Source: Streptomyces thinghirensis
Lineage (GTDB): Bacteria > Actinomycetota > Actinomycetia > Streptomycetales > Streptomycetaceae
Length of the DNA: 64,000 bases
Assembly (NCBI GenBank): GCA_021502835.1
Contig: JAKFGP010000011.1
Coordinates: 72,476 to 136,475 of the forward strand
Direction of reading: 5' to 3'
This document shows, one piece after another, positions 28,762 to 39,984 of this stretch. The translations under genes and the position numbers were made by a program. Positions within the stretch are counted from its first letter, which is position 1, and every line of letters begins with the position of its first letter. The notes beneath the pieces are model-generated. The model searched no databases. It saw only the letters and a program-made list of their open reading frames with translations, and was not told the DNA's origin.

Positions 28762-28799
28762 GACGAAGGCGGACCTCCCGGAGGATCTCGCCCTTCGTC
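28762..28799. terminator. Hairpin between phoP and the convergent lipoprotein gene
   Basis: GACGAAGGCG pairs with CGCCCTTCGTC (one bulged C), with an inner CCTCCCGGAGG stem. It lies between two convergent genes and fits a bidirectional terminator. Confidence 0.6.
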
Positions 28800-28808
28800 A
28801 TCACGGTC

Positions 28809-29576
28809 TCAGTGGCCGGCGTCGGTGCCGGTCCCCTGCGAGGTGCCGTCCGTCGCCGTGCCGGCGCCGGGCCGGCTCTCGGTGCTTTCCCGGCGTCGGC
28901 GGACTCGCCGGTCGCGGGGTCCGTCGTGCCGTCGGTCGGGGCGCCGGAGGTCTGGCCGTCGGACGGCTCGCCGGAGGTCTGGCCGTCGGACGGCTCGCCG
29001 GAGGTCTCCTGCGACGGCTTCGCCGACGCGCCGGGGGCCGCCGGGACGTCGCTCGGGCCCCACTCGGAGAAGTACCTCTCGGCGGGGGACGACGAAGGCG
29101 CGCAGGCTCACCTCGCCGGTCTTGCTGAAGGTGAAGGTGATCTCCTGCGCGTTGCCGTCCTGGACGGCCTCGCGGCTGCTGGGCGGGACGGCGGAGGCGT
29201 TGCCCTCGCCGCCCAGGATCAGGAACCGCCGGCCGGGACGGTCAGGCCGCCGTTGCCGCCCTTCTCGCCCTCGGCGGGCTTCAGCTCGGCGGACTTGCCG
29301 GTGCCGGCCACGGTGATGGACTCGAGCTTCTGGTCGGACCTGCCGTTGTTGAACAGGGTGCCGGAGACCACGGCCGGGCCGGTCGACTCCAGGTCGGGCT
29401 GCGATGATGACGATCGCGTTCTGGATCTGGATGTCACCCACGGTCGTCTCGCGTTGTCCGGCTTGATCTCCAGCGCGTCTGGGCGTTGTGGACCGGCACC
29501 GCACGCGGCGAGCGAGGCGATCGAGAACGCGATGGCGGCGGCGGCGAGGGCACCGCGTCGAAGGTTGCTGCCTCAC
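28809..29576 (-). CDS. Lipoprotein with Ser/Gly/Pro repeat tail (DUF461-like)
   Basis: From GTG 29576 the corrected start reads ALAAAAIAFSIASLAACGAG, a lipoprotein signal peptide with lipobox LAAC. The body has TTVGDIQIQNAIVI, GPAVVSGTLFNNGRSDQKLE, SITVAGTGKSAELKPAEGEK and GGNGGLTVPAGGSLILGGEG, a beta-rich periplasmic-type fold close to the DUF461/copper-chaperone-like lipoproteins. NAQEITFTFSKTGEVSLRAF ends the domain. The tail repeats SGEPSDGQT, encoded by a 27-bp DNA repeat near 28940-29010. Frame changes lie near 29560, 29495, 29450, 29400, 29230 and 29080. It lies convergent to phoP. Confidence 0.68.
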   Translation of the reverse strand: MRQQPSTRCPRRRRHRVLDRLARRVRCRSTTPRRAGDQAGQRETTVGDIQIQNAIVIIAARPGVDRPGRGLRHPVQQRQVRPEARVHHRGRHRQVRRAEARRGREGRQRRPDRPGRRFLILGGEGNASAVPPSSREAVQDGNAQEITFTFSKTGEVSLRAFVVPRREVLLRVGPERRPGGPRRVGEAVAGDLRRAVRRPDLRRAVRRPDLRRPDRRHDGPRDRRVRRRRESTESRPGAGTATDGTSQGTGTDAGH

Positions 29577-30240
29577 GGCGGCGGCAACTCTTGGACTCGA
29601 GCGAGGTGGCGGCAACGGATAAAGCCGCCCTAAGTGTCTGTCAGCGGCTTCAGGCTACCGAGCCGTTCCCGGGCCGCCGCACCCGACCCCCCCCCAAGAC
29701 GCCGGCTTCGCCCGGCAGGCGGTAGGGCCGGCGCGCGGACGGGGTGCGCGGACGGGAAGCGCAGGCGCGCTCGTTCCGAGGCAGTACCCGCGTCGCTTTG
29801 TGGCTCGTACTCGTCCGTCATTCGCTATAAAAGCCGACTGTCATACCGGTCGTCGGTCGGCGCACAGATTTCCGTGGAGGAATGCGCGGACGGCCAGGAA
29901 ATTGATCATCGGAGGGTCGGCCGGGGCACCTCGTGATCAATTCCGGATTCGTCCGGAAGCCCGCCACGGTCACCGAACGGGTAGCGGAAGTCGCACGCTC
30001 GAACCGGACATTTGGGTATCTTCGGGCGGGTGGGAGGGCCTCCCGGATGTGTGTGACGTGCGCGTTTCGTGCGACCTGACGAGCTGCTCCGACCTGCGAA
30101 TACTTTCTTCCGCTCGCCCGCCGCAGCACGTTCCTGTTGCTGTTGTCAAGCCCCGAGATATGCCCTGACCTGCGAAAACGCCATTCAGAAGACGGCGTAT
30201 CCGTGTTACCCTGGATAGCCACGGAAGGGGTACCTGTCAC
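29577..30240. other. Long spacer upstream of carD
   Basis: About 660 bp between the start of the leftward lipoprotein gene and carD. It includes a nine-base run of C near 29690 and a locally AT-richer stretch around 29820-29900 (CTATAAAAGCCGACTG). Open frames cross it on both strands but none shows codon usage, a ribosome binding site or homology I can support. It probably holds the divergent promoters; no specific sigma motif is convincing. Confidence 0.5.
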
Positions 30241-30720
30241 ATGACGTTCAAGGTTGGCGACACCGTGGTCTATCCCCATCACGGGGCCGCGCTGATCGAG
30301 GCTATCGAAACTCGCCAGATCAAAGGCGTGGACAAGACCTACTGGTGCTGAAGGTCGCCCAGGGTGACCTGACGGTACGTGTGCCAGCGGACAATGCGGA
30401 GTTCGTCGGCGTGCGTGATGTGGTTGGTCAGGACGGGCTGGACCGGGTCTTCGAGGTGCTGCGCGCGCCGTACGCCGAGGAGCCCACGAACTGGTCGCGT
30501 CGTTACAAGGCAAACCTGGAGGCTCGCCTCCGGCGACGTCATCAAGGTCGCGGAAGTCGTACGCGATCTGTGGCGTCGTGAGCGCGAGCGCGGACTCTCC
30601 GCCGGTGAGAAGCGCATGCTCGCCAAGGCCCGCCAGATCCTGGTGAGCGAGCTGGCTCTTGCGGAGAACACCAACGAGGACAAGGCGGAGGCCCTGCTCG
30701 ACGAGGTGCTCGCCTCCTGA
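30241..30720 (+). CDS. carD: CarD-family RNA-polymerase-binding transcription factor
   Basis: ATG 30241, with GGAAGGGG 12 bp before. The N-terminal RNA-polymerase-interacting domain reads [20 protein letters not shown] and [20 protein letters not shown], then [20 protein letters not shown]. The C-terminal helical DNA-binding domain reads [94 protein letters not shown]. Length is 160 residues, as expected. Frame changes lie near 30344 and 30530. CarD stabilises the open promoter complex and in actinobacteria is essential and linked to rRNA transcription. Confidence 0.93.
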
Positions 30721-31006
30721 GCCTCCTGAGGCGAGGCGCAGGTCGCTGCCCACTCGGTTCAGCGCACTGAAATGCGCGGTGCCCGATGACATTCTTGCTG
30801 TCGCCGGGCGCTGCGGCATGTTCATACCCGGATCGAGTCCTCGTACGATCACCCCGGGGACTTTCCCCGGCCTGGCGTGGTGCTGGCGTGCCGGGCCCGG
30901 GTCGCTGGCTCGACCGGGGTCACGGCGAGGGTCCGGTCAAGGCTTCGCGCCCGGCACGGTGAGGCCATACCCAACTAGGTCGAGCACACAAACCTGACAG
31001 GAACCG

Positions 31007-31783
31007 ATGTCTGACGAATCGCGTCCCTCGCCCACCGAGATGCCCCCCGCCACCCGTGCGAACACCCGAACCGCGGCCGTCATTCCGGCCGCCGGCCGGG
31101 GCGTCCGGCTGGGTCCGGGCGCCCCGAAAGCCCTCCGCGCGCTGGGCGGCACGCCCATGCTCATCCACGCGGTCCGGGCGATGGCCGCCTCGCGCGGCGT
31201 CTCGCTCGTCGTGGTCGTCGCGCCTCCCGACGGAGCCGCCGAGGTCAAGAGCCTGCTCGACGCGCACGCGCTGCCGGAGCGGACGGACTTCCTCGTCGTG
31301 CCGGGCGGCGAGTCGCGGCAGGAGTCCGTACGGCTCGGCCTGGACGCGTTGCCGGCCGACTACGCCACCGTCCTCGTGCACGACGCGGCCCGGCCGCTGG
31401 TGCCGGTCGACACGGTGGACGCGGTGATCGAGGCCGTACGGGACGGCGCGCCCGCCGTGGTGCCCGCGCTGCCGCTCGCCGACACGGTCAAGCAGGTCGA
31501 GCCCGCCGCCGTGCCGGGTGAGCCGGAACCGGTCGTGGCGACGCCGGAGCGGGCGCGGCTGCGTGCGGTGCAGACACCGCAGGGGTTCGACCGGGAGACG
31601 CTGGTGCGCGCCCACGAGACGGTGACCGACAACGTCACCGACGACGCGAGCATGGTCGAGCAGCTCGGGCTCACGGTGATGGTGGTGCCGGGGCACGAGG
31701 AGGCGTTCAAGGTGACGCGGCCGCTCGATCTGGTGCTGGCGGAGGCCGTGCTGGCACGGAGGAGGCTGAACGATGGGTTCTGA
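31007..31783 (+). CDS. ispD: IspD, 2-C-methyl-D-erythritol 4-phosphate cytidylyltransferase
   Basis: One of the few intact frames here (258 residues). The CTP-binding loop is [20 protein letters not shown]; later motifs are [86 protein letters not shown] and [20 protein letters not shown]. These cover all IspD signature blocks. It makes CDP-methylerythritol in the MEP isoprenoid pathway. Its stop overlaps the ispF start by 11 bp, so the two steps of the pathway are translationally linked. Confidence 0.95.
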   Translation: MSDESRPSPTEMPPATRANTRTAAVIPAAGRGVRLGPGAPKALRALGGTPMLIHAVRAMAASRGVSLVVVVAPPDGAAEVKSLLDAHALPERTDFLVVPGGESRQESVRLGLDALPADYATVLVHDAARPLVPVDTVDAVIEAVRDGAPAVVPALPLADTVKQVEPAAVPGEPEPVVATPERARLRAVQTPQGFDRETLVRAHETVTDNVTDDASMVEQLGLTVMVVPGHEEAFKVTRPLDLVLAEAVLARRRLNDGF

Positions 31784-32303
31784 CAGGTCTGCCAGGTCTG
31801 ACAGTCCTGACGCGGACGGGATCCTCGTGCTGCCCCAGGTCGGCATCGGTACGGACATCCACGCCTTCGAGGACGGGCGTGAACTGTGGTGCGCCGGGCT
31901 GAAGTGGGAGGGCGAGGGGGCCGGGCTGGCCGGGCACTCCGACGCGGACGTCGTAGCGCACGCGGCGTGCAACGCGCTGTTCTCGCGGCGGGGGTCCGGG
32001 GACCTCGGGCAGCACTTCGGTACCGGGCGGCCGGAGTGGTCCGGGGCGTCCGGGGTGACGCTGCTGACGGAGGCGGCGCGGATCGTGCGGGCGGCGGGGT
32101 TCCGGATCGGCAACGTCGCGGTGCAGGTGGTCGGGCCGAGGCCGAAGATCGGTAAGCGGCGGGACGAGGCGCAGAAGGTGTTGTCGGAGGCGGTGGGGGC
32201 GCCGGTGTCGGTGTCCGGGGCGACGACGGACGGGCTGGGGTTTCCCGGGCGGGGGGAAGGGTTGATGGCGGTGGCTACGGCGTTGGTCGTGCGGGTGGGT
32301 TGA
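31773..32303 (+). CDS. ispF: IspF, 2-C-methyl-D-erythritol 2,4-cyclodiphosphate synthase
   Basis: Intact 176-residue frame from ATG 31773. It has [20 protein letters not shown] (metal ligands Asp and His of D-I-H), [20 protein letters not shown] (third ligand His in [11 protein letters not shown]), [30 protein letters not shown] and [20 protein letters not shown], the C-terminal signature TTD-LGF-GRGEG. A short N-terminal leader ([15 protein letters not shown]) precedes the domain. It cyclises CDP-ME 2-phosphate in the MEP pathway, the second of two clustered MEP genes. Confidence 0.95.
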   Translation: MGSDRSARSDSPDADGILVLPQVGIGTDIHAFEDGRELWCAGLKWEGEGAGLAGHSDADVVAHAACNALFSRRGSGDLGQHFGTGRPEWSGASGVTLLTEAARIVRAAGFRIGNVAVQVVGPRPKIGKRRDEAQKVLSEAVGAPVSVSGATTDGLGFPGRGEGLMAVATALVVRVG

Positions 32304-32379
32304 GCGGGGTGGGGTTGGGGTGAGCGGGGCGGGGTGTGTCCTGGGCCGGGGGTGTGTCGCGCCGGCGTCCGGGCGTGCC

Positions 32380-32425
32380 GTGCGGGGGCTCCGCCCCGCA
32401 CCCCGCCAGGGGCTCCCGCCCCTGG
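32380..32425. repeat. Two adjacent GC-rich hairpins downstream of ispF
   Basis: GTGCGGGG-GCTCCG-CCCCGCAC is followed four bases later by CCAGGGG-CTCCCG-CCCCTGG. The form matches the common Streptomyces 3'-end element with a GGGGCTCCGCCCC core. They probably terminate the ispDF transcript. Confidence 0.6.
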
Positions 32426-32600
32426 ACCCCGGCCTATGCCCACCCACCACCCGACTCGGTCGGGCGAGGCCGGGCTTGCCTCACGGGCTCGGTCGGGCGG
32501 GAGGCCGGCGCCTAGTCTCACCGGCTCGGTCGGGTAGGACGACGTAACAAGCGGGGCACGTGCGCCCGTGGCACTGCCCGGCGCCTACTACCCTGGAGGC

Positions 32601-33996
32601 GTGACTATTCGCCTGTACGACACCAGCGCCCGGCAGATTCGTGACTTCGCCCCCCTCACGCCGGGCTGCGTCTCGATCTACCTGTGCGGTGCCACCGTGC
32701 AGGCCGCCCCGCACATCGGGCACATTCGGTCGGGGCTGAACTTCGACATCATGCGCCGCTGGTTCGCGTACCGCGGCTACGACGTCACCTTCATCCGCAA
32801 CGTCACCGACATCGACGACAAGATCATCCGGAAGGCGGCGGACCAGAACCGCCCCTGGTGGTCCATCGGGTACGAGAACGAGCGGGCGTTCAACGACGCC
32901 TACGACGCCCTCGGCTGCCTGCCGCCGACGTACGAGCCGCGTGCCACCGGGCACATCACCGAGATGGTCGAGATGATGCGCGGCCTCATCGAGCGCGGCC
33001 ACGCCTACGAGGCGGACGGCAACGTCTACTTCGACGTACGGTCCCTGCCCGGGTACCTGGCGCTGTCCAACCAGGACCTCGACGACCTGCGGCAGCCCGA
33101 CGAGGGCGCCTCCGGCAAGCGGGACCCGCGGGACTTCGCCATGTGGAAGGCGGCCAAGCCCGGGGAGCCGAGCTGGGAGGCGCCGTGGGGGGCGGGGGCG
33201 TCCGGGGTGGCACCTCGAGTGCTCCGCCATGGCGCACAAGTACCTGGGCGAGGAGTTCGACATCCACGGGGGCGGGATCGACCTGATCTTCCCGCACCAC
33301 GAGAACGAGATCGCCCAGGCCAAGGGGTTCGGCGACGCCTTCGCGCGGTACTGGGTGCACAACGCCTGGGTCACCATGAGCGGCGAGAAGATGTCGAAGT
33401 CGCTCGGCAACAGCGTGCTCGTCAGCGAGATGGTGAAGGCGTGGCGGCCGGTCGTGCTCCGGTACTACCTGGGCACGCCGCACTACCGCTCCACCATCGA
33501 GTACAGCGAGAGTCCCTGCGCGAGGCCGAGTCGGCGTAGCGCGCATCGAGGGCTTCGTGCAGCGCGTCACCGAGCTGGCCGGCCAGGCCGTCGAGCCCGC
33601 CGCCGAGGTGCCGCCCGCCTTCGCCGAGGCGATGGACGACGATCTGGGCGTGCCGCAGGCGCTGGCCATCGTGCACACCACCGTCCGGCAGGGCAACAGC
33701 GCGCTGGCCGCCGACGACAAGGACGCCGCGGTCGCCCGCCTCGCCGAGGTCCGTGCGATGCTCGGGGTGCTCGGCCTCGACCCGCTGGCCCCGCACTGGG
33801 CCGGGGAGCAGGAGCAGGGCGAGGATCTGCGGCACGTCGTCGACAGCCTCGTACGCCTCGTCCTGGACCAGCGCGAGGCCGCGCGGGCGCGCAAGGACTG
33901 GTCCACCGCGGATGCCATCCGCGACCAGCTCGGTCAGTCCGGACTGGTCATCGAGGACGGCCCGCAGGGCCCCGCTGGAGCCTCGGCTCCCGCTGA
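32601..33996 (+). CDS. cysS: Cysteinyl-tRNA synthetase
   Basis: GTG 32601 ([20 protein letters not shown]), with GGAGG 5 bp upstream. The zinc ligand Cys is in [11 protein letters not shown]; the HIGH motif is [20 protein letters not shown]; then [20 protein letters not shown]. The second zinc region is [20 protein letters not shown] and [20 protein letters not shown]; the KMSKS motif is [20 protein letters not shown]. The C-terminal helical domain includes [20 protein letters not shown] and [20 protein letters not shown], ending at TGA 33996. Frame changes lie near 33195, 33515, 33535 and 33975. It charges tRNA-Cys; a paralogue (mshC) makes mycothiol, but the anticodon-binding tail here favours CysS. 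Confidence 0.92.
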
Positions 33997-34136
33997 CCCC
34001 CGCCCGGTTCACCGAAGCCCGGGCCCGTCGGCTGCGCGGGTTCCGTAGATCGATTGTGCCGCCCGGCCTCCCGGGCGGCACACTGCATAAGACGCAAGCA
34101 TTAGCACACTCCCGTAGAGGCGGAGACAGGTAACTC

Positions 34137-35152
34137 ATGGCCGCGAACAACCGCCGCATGTCCGGCAAGAAGGGCGCGCAGGTCGGCAGCGGCGGCAAGC
34201 GACGCCGGGGCCTGGAAGGCAAGGGGCCGACGCCTCCCGCCGAGATGCGCAAGGGGCACGTCAAGCAGCGCGTCGCCAACGCCAAGGCGCGCCGCGCCAC
34301 GGGACGCGCCCGCAGCGGCGCGGGGGCGGACGGTCGACGTCCGAAAGCTGGTCGTCGGCCGCAACCCCGTCTACGAGGCGCTGCGCGACGGTTGTGCCCA
34401 CCTCGACGCTCTACGTCCAGCAGTTCATCGACAACGACGAGCGGGTGCGCGAGGCGCTCCAGCTCGCGGCCGAGCGCCGGCGGCATCAACCTGATGGAGG
34501 CGCCGCGCCCCGAGCTGGACCGGATGACCAACGGACTGAACCACCAGGGGCTCGTGCTCCAGGTGCCGCCGTACGAGTACGCGCACCCGGAGGACCTGGT
34601 CGCCGCCGCCCACGACGAGGGCGCGGACCCGCTGATCGTCGCCCTCGACGGCGTGACCGACCCGCGCAACCTCGGTGCCATCGTCCCGCTCCGTCTCCGC
34701 CTTCGGCGGCCACGGCGTCGTCGTGCCCGAGCGGCGCGCGGCCGGCATGACGGCGGGCGCCTGGAAGACGTCCGCCGGTACGGCCGCCCGTACGCCGGTC
34801 GCCCGCGCCACCAATCTCACGCGCGCGCTGGAGTCGTACCAGAAGGCCGGTATCGCGGTGGTGGGCCTCGCCGCCGACGGCGAGGCCGAACTCGGCGAGC
34901 TGGCGGCCCTCGACGGCCCCGTGGTCATCGTGGTCGGCAGCGGGGGCAAGGGGCTCTCGCGGCTCGTCGGGGAGACGTGCGACTTCCGGGTGCCGGATTC
35001 CCATGCCCGGCGGTGCCGAGTCCCTCAATGCCGGTGTCGCCGCCGGGATCGTGCTGTACGAGGCGGCGCGCCGGCGGAGGGTGAGGCCGGAGGAGCGGGT
35101 GTTCGACTCGGTCCCCCGCACGGGGTGTTCCGGGCGGTCCGGGCAGGCTTGA
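34137..35152 (+). CDS. rlmB: RlmB, 23S rRNA (guanosine-2'-O)-methyltransferase (SpoU family)
   Basis: ATG 34137 starts a very basic Streptomyces-type leader ([30 protein letters not shown]). The substrate-binding domain reads [40 protein letters not shown]. The SPOUT methyltransferase domain has [20 protein letters not shown] (motif 1), [60 protein letters not shown] (motif 2) and the trefoil-knot end [20 protein letters not shown]. Frame changes lie near 34330, 34395, 34480, 34690 and 35005; the exact stop (35152) is uncertain. It methylates the ribosomal peptidyl-transferase loop. Confidence 0.9.
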
Positions 35153-35212
35153 CGCGGTCCGGACAGTTCGGGGCGGTCAGAGCAGTGTCCTAACGACACA
35201 TCACTCGGTTAG

Positions 35213-36950
35213 ATGAGTGTGGACACCAGAACACCCCGCACACCCACGGGGGACCGCTCGTCGGGAATCGACGACGCTCCCGCGCTGAGCATGGTGAAGG
35301 TGCCGAGCGATCCGGCCCAGGTCATCGTCAATCACGCGAGTTTCCGCGTGCAGTTCGGTGCCTCCGCGCGGGCGGGCGAATCCGCGCGGATCGCGCGGCA
35401 CTGGAGCGCCACCCAGGACACCGCCCGCATGCCCGTCGCAGGTGCCGCGGGCCCCGCCGCCCCGGCCGCCGCCCGCCGCCGCGCCCTCGTGTGGAGCGGG
35501 CGGTCCGACCGGACGACACCGGCGCACACCGGTTGCTCCAGGCGGTGCGGGCCGGAGCCGGTCACCACGCCGAGGACCCGGTCGCCGACGCCGGAGCCAC
35601 ACAGGTCATCCCCCGCGTCGACATCGACGGGGGGCGCCCCGAGCTACGACGGCTACGACGACGGGCCGCCACCCAGACCCTCGAGACCCCGCTCGTCGGC
35701 GCCCAGCGCGGCCCCGTCCCCGACGGCACCGGCTGCTGCCCGCCATGCGCACCGTCGGCAGCGCCTACGACGAACCCGCCTACACCGGCGAGGACTTCGA
35801 CTCCGCCGCCGGTCCCGACAGCTACGACGACGACGGCACAGAGCCCGCCGGGCCGCGCACCAGGCGCCGCGCCGACGACCCGGCGCGGCACGCCTACTTC
35901 CCCGGCCGCCGCATGAACCTCGGCGTCGTGCTGCTGCCCGCTGCGCGTCTTCCTCGGCTTCATCTCCATCTACGCCGGCATCGGGCAAGCTCTGCGACCC
36001 CGTCTACTTCGACGGCGGCGAGCGCGGCTCCATGGTCAAGTGGCTCAACACCCTGCACCCGTGGGACGTCGCCGAGCCGCTGCGTCAGTTCGCCCTCGAG
36101 CACCCGGTCGGTGCCGGGCTCGTCATCGCCTTCCTCCAGGTGATCGTGGGTGTGCTGACCGTCCTGGGCTGCTGGCAGCGCGTCGGTGCCGTCATCGGCG
36201 CGGGCCTGTCGCGGCGCTGCTCGTCACCGTCAGCTGGAAGAGCGTCCCCGTCTACGACGCGCCCGACATCATCTACCTCGCCGCCTGGTCCCCGCTGATC
36301 ATCGCGGGCGCCCCCGTCTACTCCGTGGACGGCCGGCTCGCCGGCGGTGCCTGGCGCCGGCTCGGCCCCCGCGCCGACATCTGGGACCTGCGCCGCTACG
36401 TCCTGCGCCGCGGTGCCCTCGTCACCTTCCTGGTCGCCGGCGTCACCCTCCTCGTCGGCTCGCTGCTCGGCGGCGCGGTCCGGGACGCCGACCGCGTGGT
36501 CGTCCCCGGCCCCGGCGAGGCCCCGCGCAACGAACTGCCGGGCACCCCGCTCCCGCAGGAGCCCGGCACCCGGAAGTCGAAGACGTCTCCGGAGGCCTCC
36601 GCCTCACCCACCCAGGGCGCCACCAGCGGCGCGGCCACCCCTCCGAGGACGCCGCGACCACCCCGGGAGCCACCCGCGACAGCGGCACCGCCACCGGCGG
36701 CACGCCCAGCCAGACCCAGGGCACCACGGGCCAGGCCCCGCCGCGGCAGTCCTCCCCGGCCGGCCAGGCGCCGAGCAGCACGGCGGGGCCCACCTCCGGC
36801 GGCACCACGACCGGCGGCGGCAGCGGCACGACCGGCGGCACCGGAAGCGGCGACGGCGGCGGCTCCTTCCCTCCACCGGAGAGCCGGGCAGCCGCCTCGT
36901 GGGCGGTCTCCTGGGCTGCAACCGGCCCACAGGGCTCACACAGCCCTCCC
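35213..36950 (+). CDS. DoxX-family membrane protein with long disordered N- and C-termini
   Basis: ATG 35213 (MSVDTRTPRTPTGDRSSGID). A ~230-residue soluble N-terminus (VKVPSDPAQVIVNHASFRVQ, then TQVIPRVDIDGG, YDEPAYTGEDFDSAAG) needs several frame corrections (35445-35740). The DoxX domain follows: MNLGVVLLPLRVFLGFISIY, YFDGGERGSMVKWLNTLHPW, AGLVIAFLQVIVGVLTVLGC, WKSVPVYDAPDIIYLAAWSP and SVDGRLAGGAWRRLGP, with a fifth hydrophobic segment VTFLVAGVTLLVGSLLGGAV. The tail is Thr/Gly/Ser/Pro-rich (GGTTTGGGSGTTGGTGSGDG). The stop before the terminator at 36955 could not be fixed because of frame errors. DoxX proteins are linked to thiol stress in actinobacteria; the role here is unproven. Confidence 0.7.
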
Positions 36951-36954
36951 GTAC

Positions 36955-36996
36955 GCCGAAGGGGCCCCGCCGACGTCCGTGCGGGGCCCCTTCGGC
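36955..36996. terminator. Strong hairpin between convergent genes
   Basis: GCCGAAGGGGCCCCGC and GCGGGGCCCCTTCGGC are perfect 16-bp arms around a 10-base loop. It lies between the rightward DoxX gene and the leftward nucleotidyltransferase gene and can serve both. Confidence 0.88.
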
Positions 36997-37017
36997 ATAT
37001 CGTAGCTACCGGGGCGC

Positions 37018-37762
37018 TCAGCGGCCGCGCAGGGCGCCAGCTCCCGTGCCGCCTCCGTCCGGGTCCTTGGCGGTGTCGATCGCGCGCCAGTAAGGAGCCC
37101 TGCGGGATCGGGAAGCCGGCCAGCCAGCGCTCACGGGCCAGCTTACGGGAAGGTCGTCCGCTCGTGGTCGCCGCGCTCCGGCAGCATCGCGGCGAAGCCG
37201 GACGAGAGAACGTACACACCGGCGTTGATCTCGAAGGTCGACGGCGGTGCCTCGATGAAGTCGGTGATGTGACCGAAGCCGTCCCGTCTGCACGGCGCCC
37301 CACGGCGGCCGCGGGCGGAGCCAGGGCGAGGGTCGCGACGGCGTCCCGCTCGGCGTGGAAGTCGGCCATGTCGCGCAGCAGAATCAGGTCCAGATGTCGC
37401 CGTTGGTGGCGTACCAGGGCCGGTCCGGATGGGGCAGGTGCGCGGCGGCGTACGTCGAGGCCGCCGCCGCGTGCCCAGCGGCTCCGTCTCGACGACGGTG
37501 GTGACGGGAGAGCGGCGAGGTCGGCACTCTCCAGCCACTTCTGCAGCACCTCGGCCAGATGACCGCAGGAGACCACGACGTCGGTGACGCCCCTCCTCGG
37601 CGAGCCAGGCGAGCTGGTGGCCGATGATCAGGTCCCGGTGCCAGGGATCTCGACCATCGGCTTGGGCCGGTCGTCGGTGTAGGGACGCAGCCGGGAACCC
37701 TGTCCGCCGGCCAGGACGACGGCTTGCACGGGGCGGCGGGACGCGGCGCTCGGATCGGTCAT
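37018..37762 (-). CDS. Sugar-phosphate nucleotidyltransferase (NTP-transferase family)
   Basis: From ATG 37762: [35 protein letters not shown] (the [13 protein letters not shown] nucleotide-binding signature), [54 protein letters not shown] (metal-binding NGD), [45 protein letters not shown] and [30 protein letters not shown]. Frame changes lie near 37650, 37590, 37515, 37475, 37410, 37395, 37295 and 37090. The closest type is mannose-1-phosphate guanylyl- or glucose-1-phosphate nucleotidyltransferase; the sugar cannot be deduced. Confidence 0.82.
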
Positions 37763-37801
37763 GCGAGCTGTACGCGGCGGCCCGCCGGCCCCGAAGGGTG
37801 C

Positions 37802-38311
37802 TCAGCCGTGCGCGGCCAGCACGCCCCGAGGCGAAGGCGGTGTCGCAGACGGGGACGCGCGGCACGACTGGGCGCGCGTCCAGGCCGTACACCTTGACCC
37901 GGCGCGGCCGAGGGCGCGGGCGATGGACGCGCAGTGGCCGGCCAGCGACGGGCGCTCGTTCACGGCCTCCTGGAGGTGGGTGAGGGCGACGCCCGGATCC
38001 TCCTCCTGCAGCTCGGTCAGCAGCCGGTCGCGCAGCACCTCGTGCGGGGCGCGGGCGGCGACGCTAGACGAGGCCTTGGAGGACGATGCCTCCGACGCGG
38101 CGAGCACCGAGTCGGCCGGATCCCCCGACCAGTTGACCCGGGTGACGGCGAGGGTCCCGGAGAGCACCGGGACGACGGGCAGGACGAAGGCGAGAGAGCG
38201 GCCGATCCGGCGGAGCGGGGCCCCGGCCGCGTCGCGTCTGTCGGGTGGTGGAGTGCTTCTACGGAGTGCTTCCGCGAGTGAGGGTAGCGCCCGGTAATGA
38301 TTTGGCGACAT
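37802..38311 (-). CDS. Conserved Streptomyces membrane-anchored protein of unknown function
   Basis: Intact ~169-residue frame from ATG 38311 (MSPNHYRALPSLAEALRRST). One membrane segment LAFVLPVVPVLSGTLAVTRV is followed by a soluble domain VLAASEASSSKASSSVAARA, PHEVLRDRLLTELQEEDPGV and ALTHLQEAVNERPSLAGHCA, SIARALGRA. A related downstream frame continues VYGLDARPVVPRVPVCDTAF, suggesting a late frame change (near 37890) and a true end like CDTAFASG-LAAHG. The C-x-x-IARALG and CDTAFASG pattern recurs in actinobacterial proteins I recognise only as hypothetical. Confidence 0.65.
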   Translation of the reverse strand: MSPNHYRALPSLAEALRRSTPPPDRRDAAGAPLRRIGRSLAFVLPVVPVLSGTLAVTRVNWSGDPADSVLAASEASSSKASSSVAARAPHEVLRDRLLTELQEEDPGVALTHLQEAVNERPSLAGHCASIARALGRAGSRCTAWTRAQSCRASPSATPPSPRGVLAAHG

Positions 38312-38413
38312 TTAGTCACCCGGATGGGGGATGAAGAGGGGCGGGAAATGGGTAGAGCGTTGACGCCTATTGCTCGAAACGTCCGTTGTGCCGGGGTATT
38401 TGTCGACAACGTA

Positions 38414-38442
38414 AAGAGCCCCGCAGCAGGCGCGGGGCTCTT
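38414..38442. terminator. Hairpin downstream of msiK
   Basis: AAGAGCCCCGC and GCGGGGCTCTT are perfect 11-bp arms around a 7-base loop, just beyond the msiK stop; the T-containing end on the minus strand suits leftward termination. Confidence 0.8.
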
Positions 38443-38461
38443 CGCGTCAACGCGGGTGAAT

Positions 38462-39627
<1,166 letters not shown>

Positions 39628-39848
39628 GGTGATGGGCCCCCTTCTACCGGCAGGAACGTGCCGGACGATCCGTTGTAGGAAGGTGGTGTGGTGTAGTCCA
39701 CACGGGTGAACTGGCACAGGACGGTACCTGGCGTTCACCTGGTCTGTCAGTACCTGTGGACCTGTGAACTTCGCCGAAATTTTCGGAACCCCATCGTTCA
39801 CCGGCTCTGTGTACAGTGGAGCAGCCTCCGCGCGCGCCGCCGCGCAGT

Positions 39849-39922
39849 GCCTCCTTAGCTCAGCTGGTCAGAGCGCCGCTCTTGTAAAGCGAAGGTCGTC
39901 GGTTCGAATCCGACAGGGGGCT
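39849..39922 (+). tRNA. tRNA-Thr (UGU anticodon)
   Basis: The 74-nt cloverleaf has acceptor GCCTCCT pairing with AGGGGGC, a D-arm with AGCTCAGCTGGTCAGAGC, an anticodon loop CTTGTAA presenting TGT, and a T-arm GTCGGTTCGAATCCGAC. CCA is not encoded. It reads ACA threonine codons, which are rare in this GC-rich genome. Confidence 0.93.
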
Positions 39923-39934
39923 CGGGAGCGAGAC

Positions 39935-39968
39935 GAAGCCCTGCCGTCCACCCGGACGGCAGGGCTTC
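39935..39968. terminator. Hairpin between tRNA-Thr and the convergent peptidase gene
   Basis: GAAGCCCTGCCGTCC and GGACGGCAGGGCTTC are perfect 15-bp arms with a 4-base loop (ACCC), 12 bp after the tRNA and 17 bp from the leftward gene's stop. It probably terminates both. Confidence 0.88.
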
Positions 39969-39984
39969 ACCCGGTGCGCGGGTG

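Noticed and set aside
29818..30852. 344-codon minus-strand frame across the carD region
   Set aside because: It runs antisense through carD, has no ribosome binding site and no recognisable protein features.
39849..39922. tRNA-Thr as attachment site for the CIS region as an integrated element
   Set aside because: No integrase, no repeat of the tRNA 3' end further right, and the CIS sits at the same place in relatives as I recall them.
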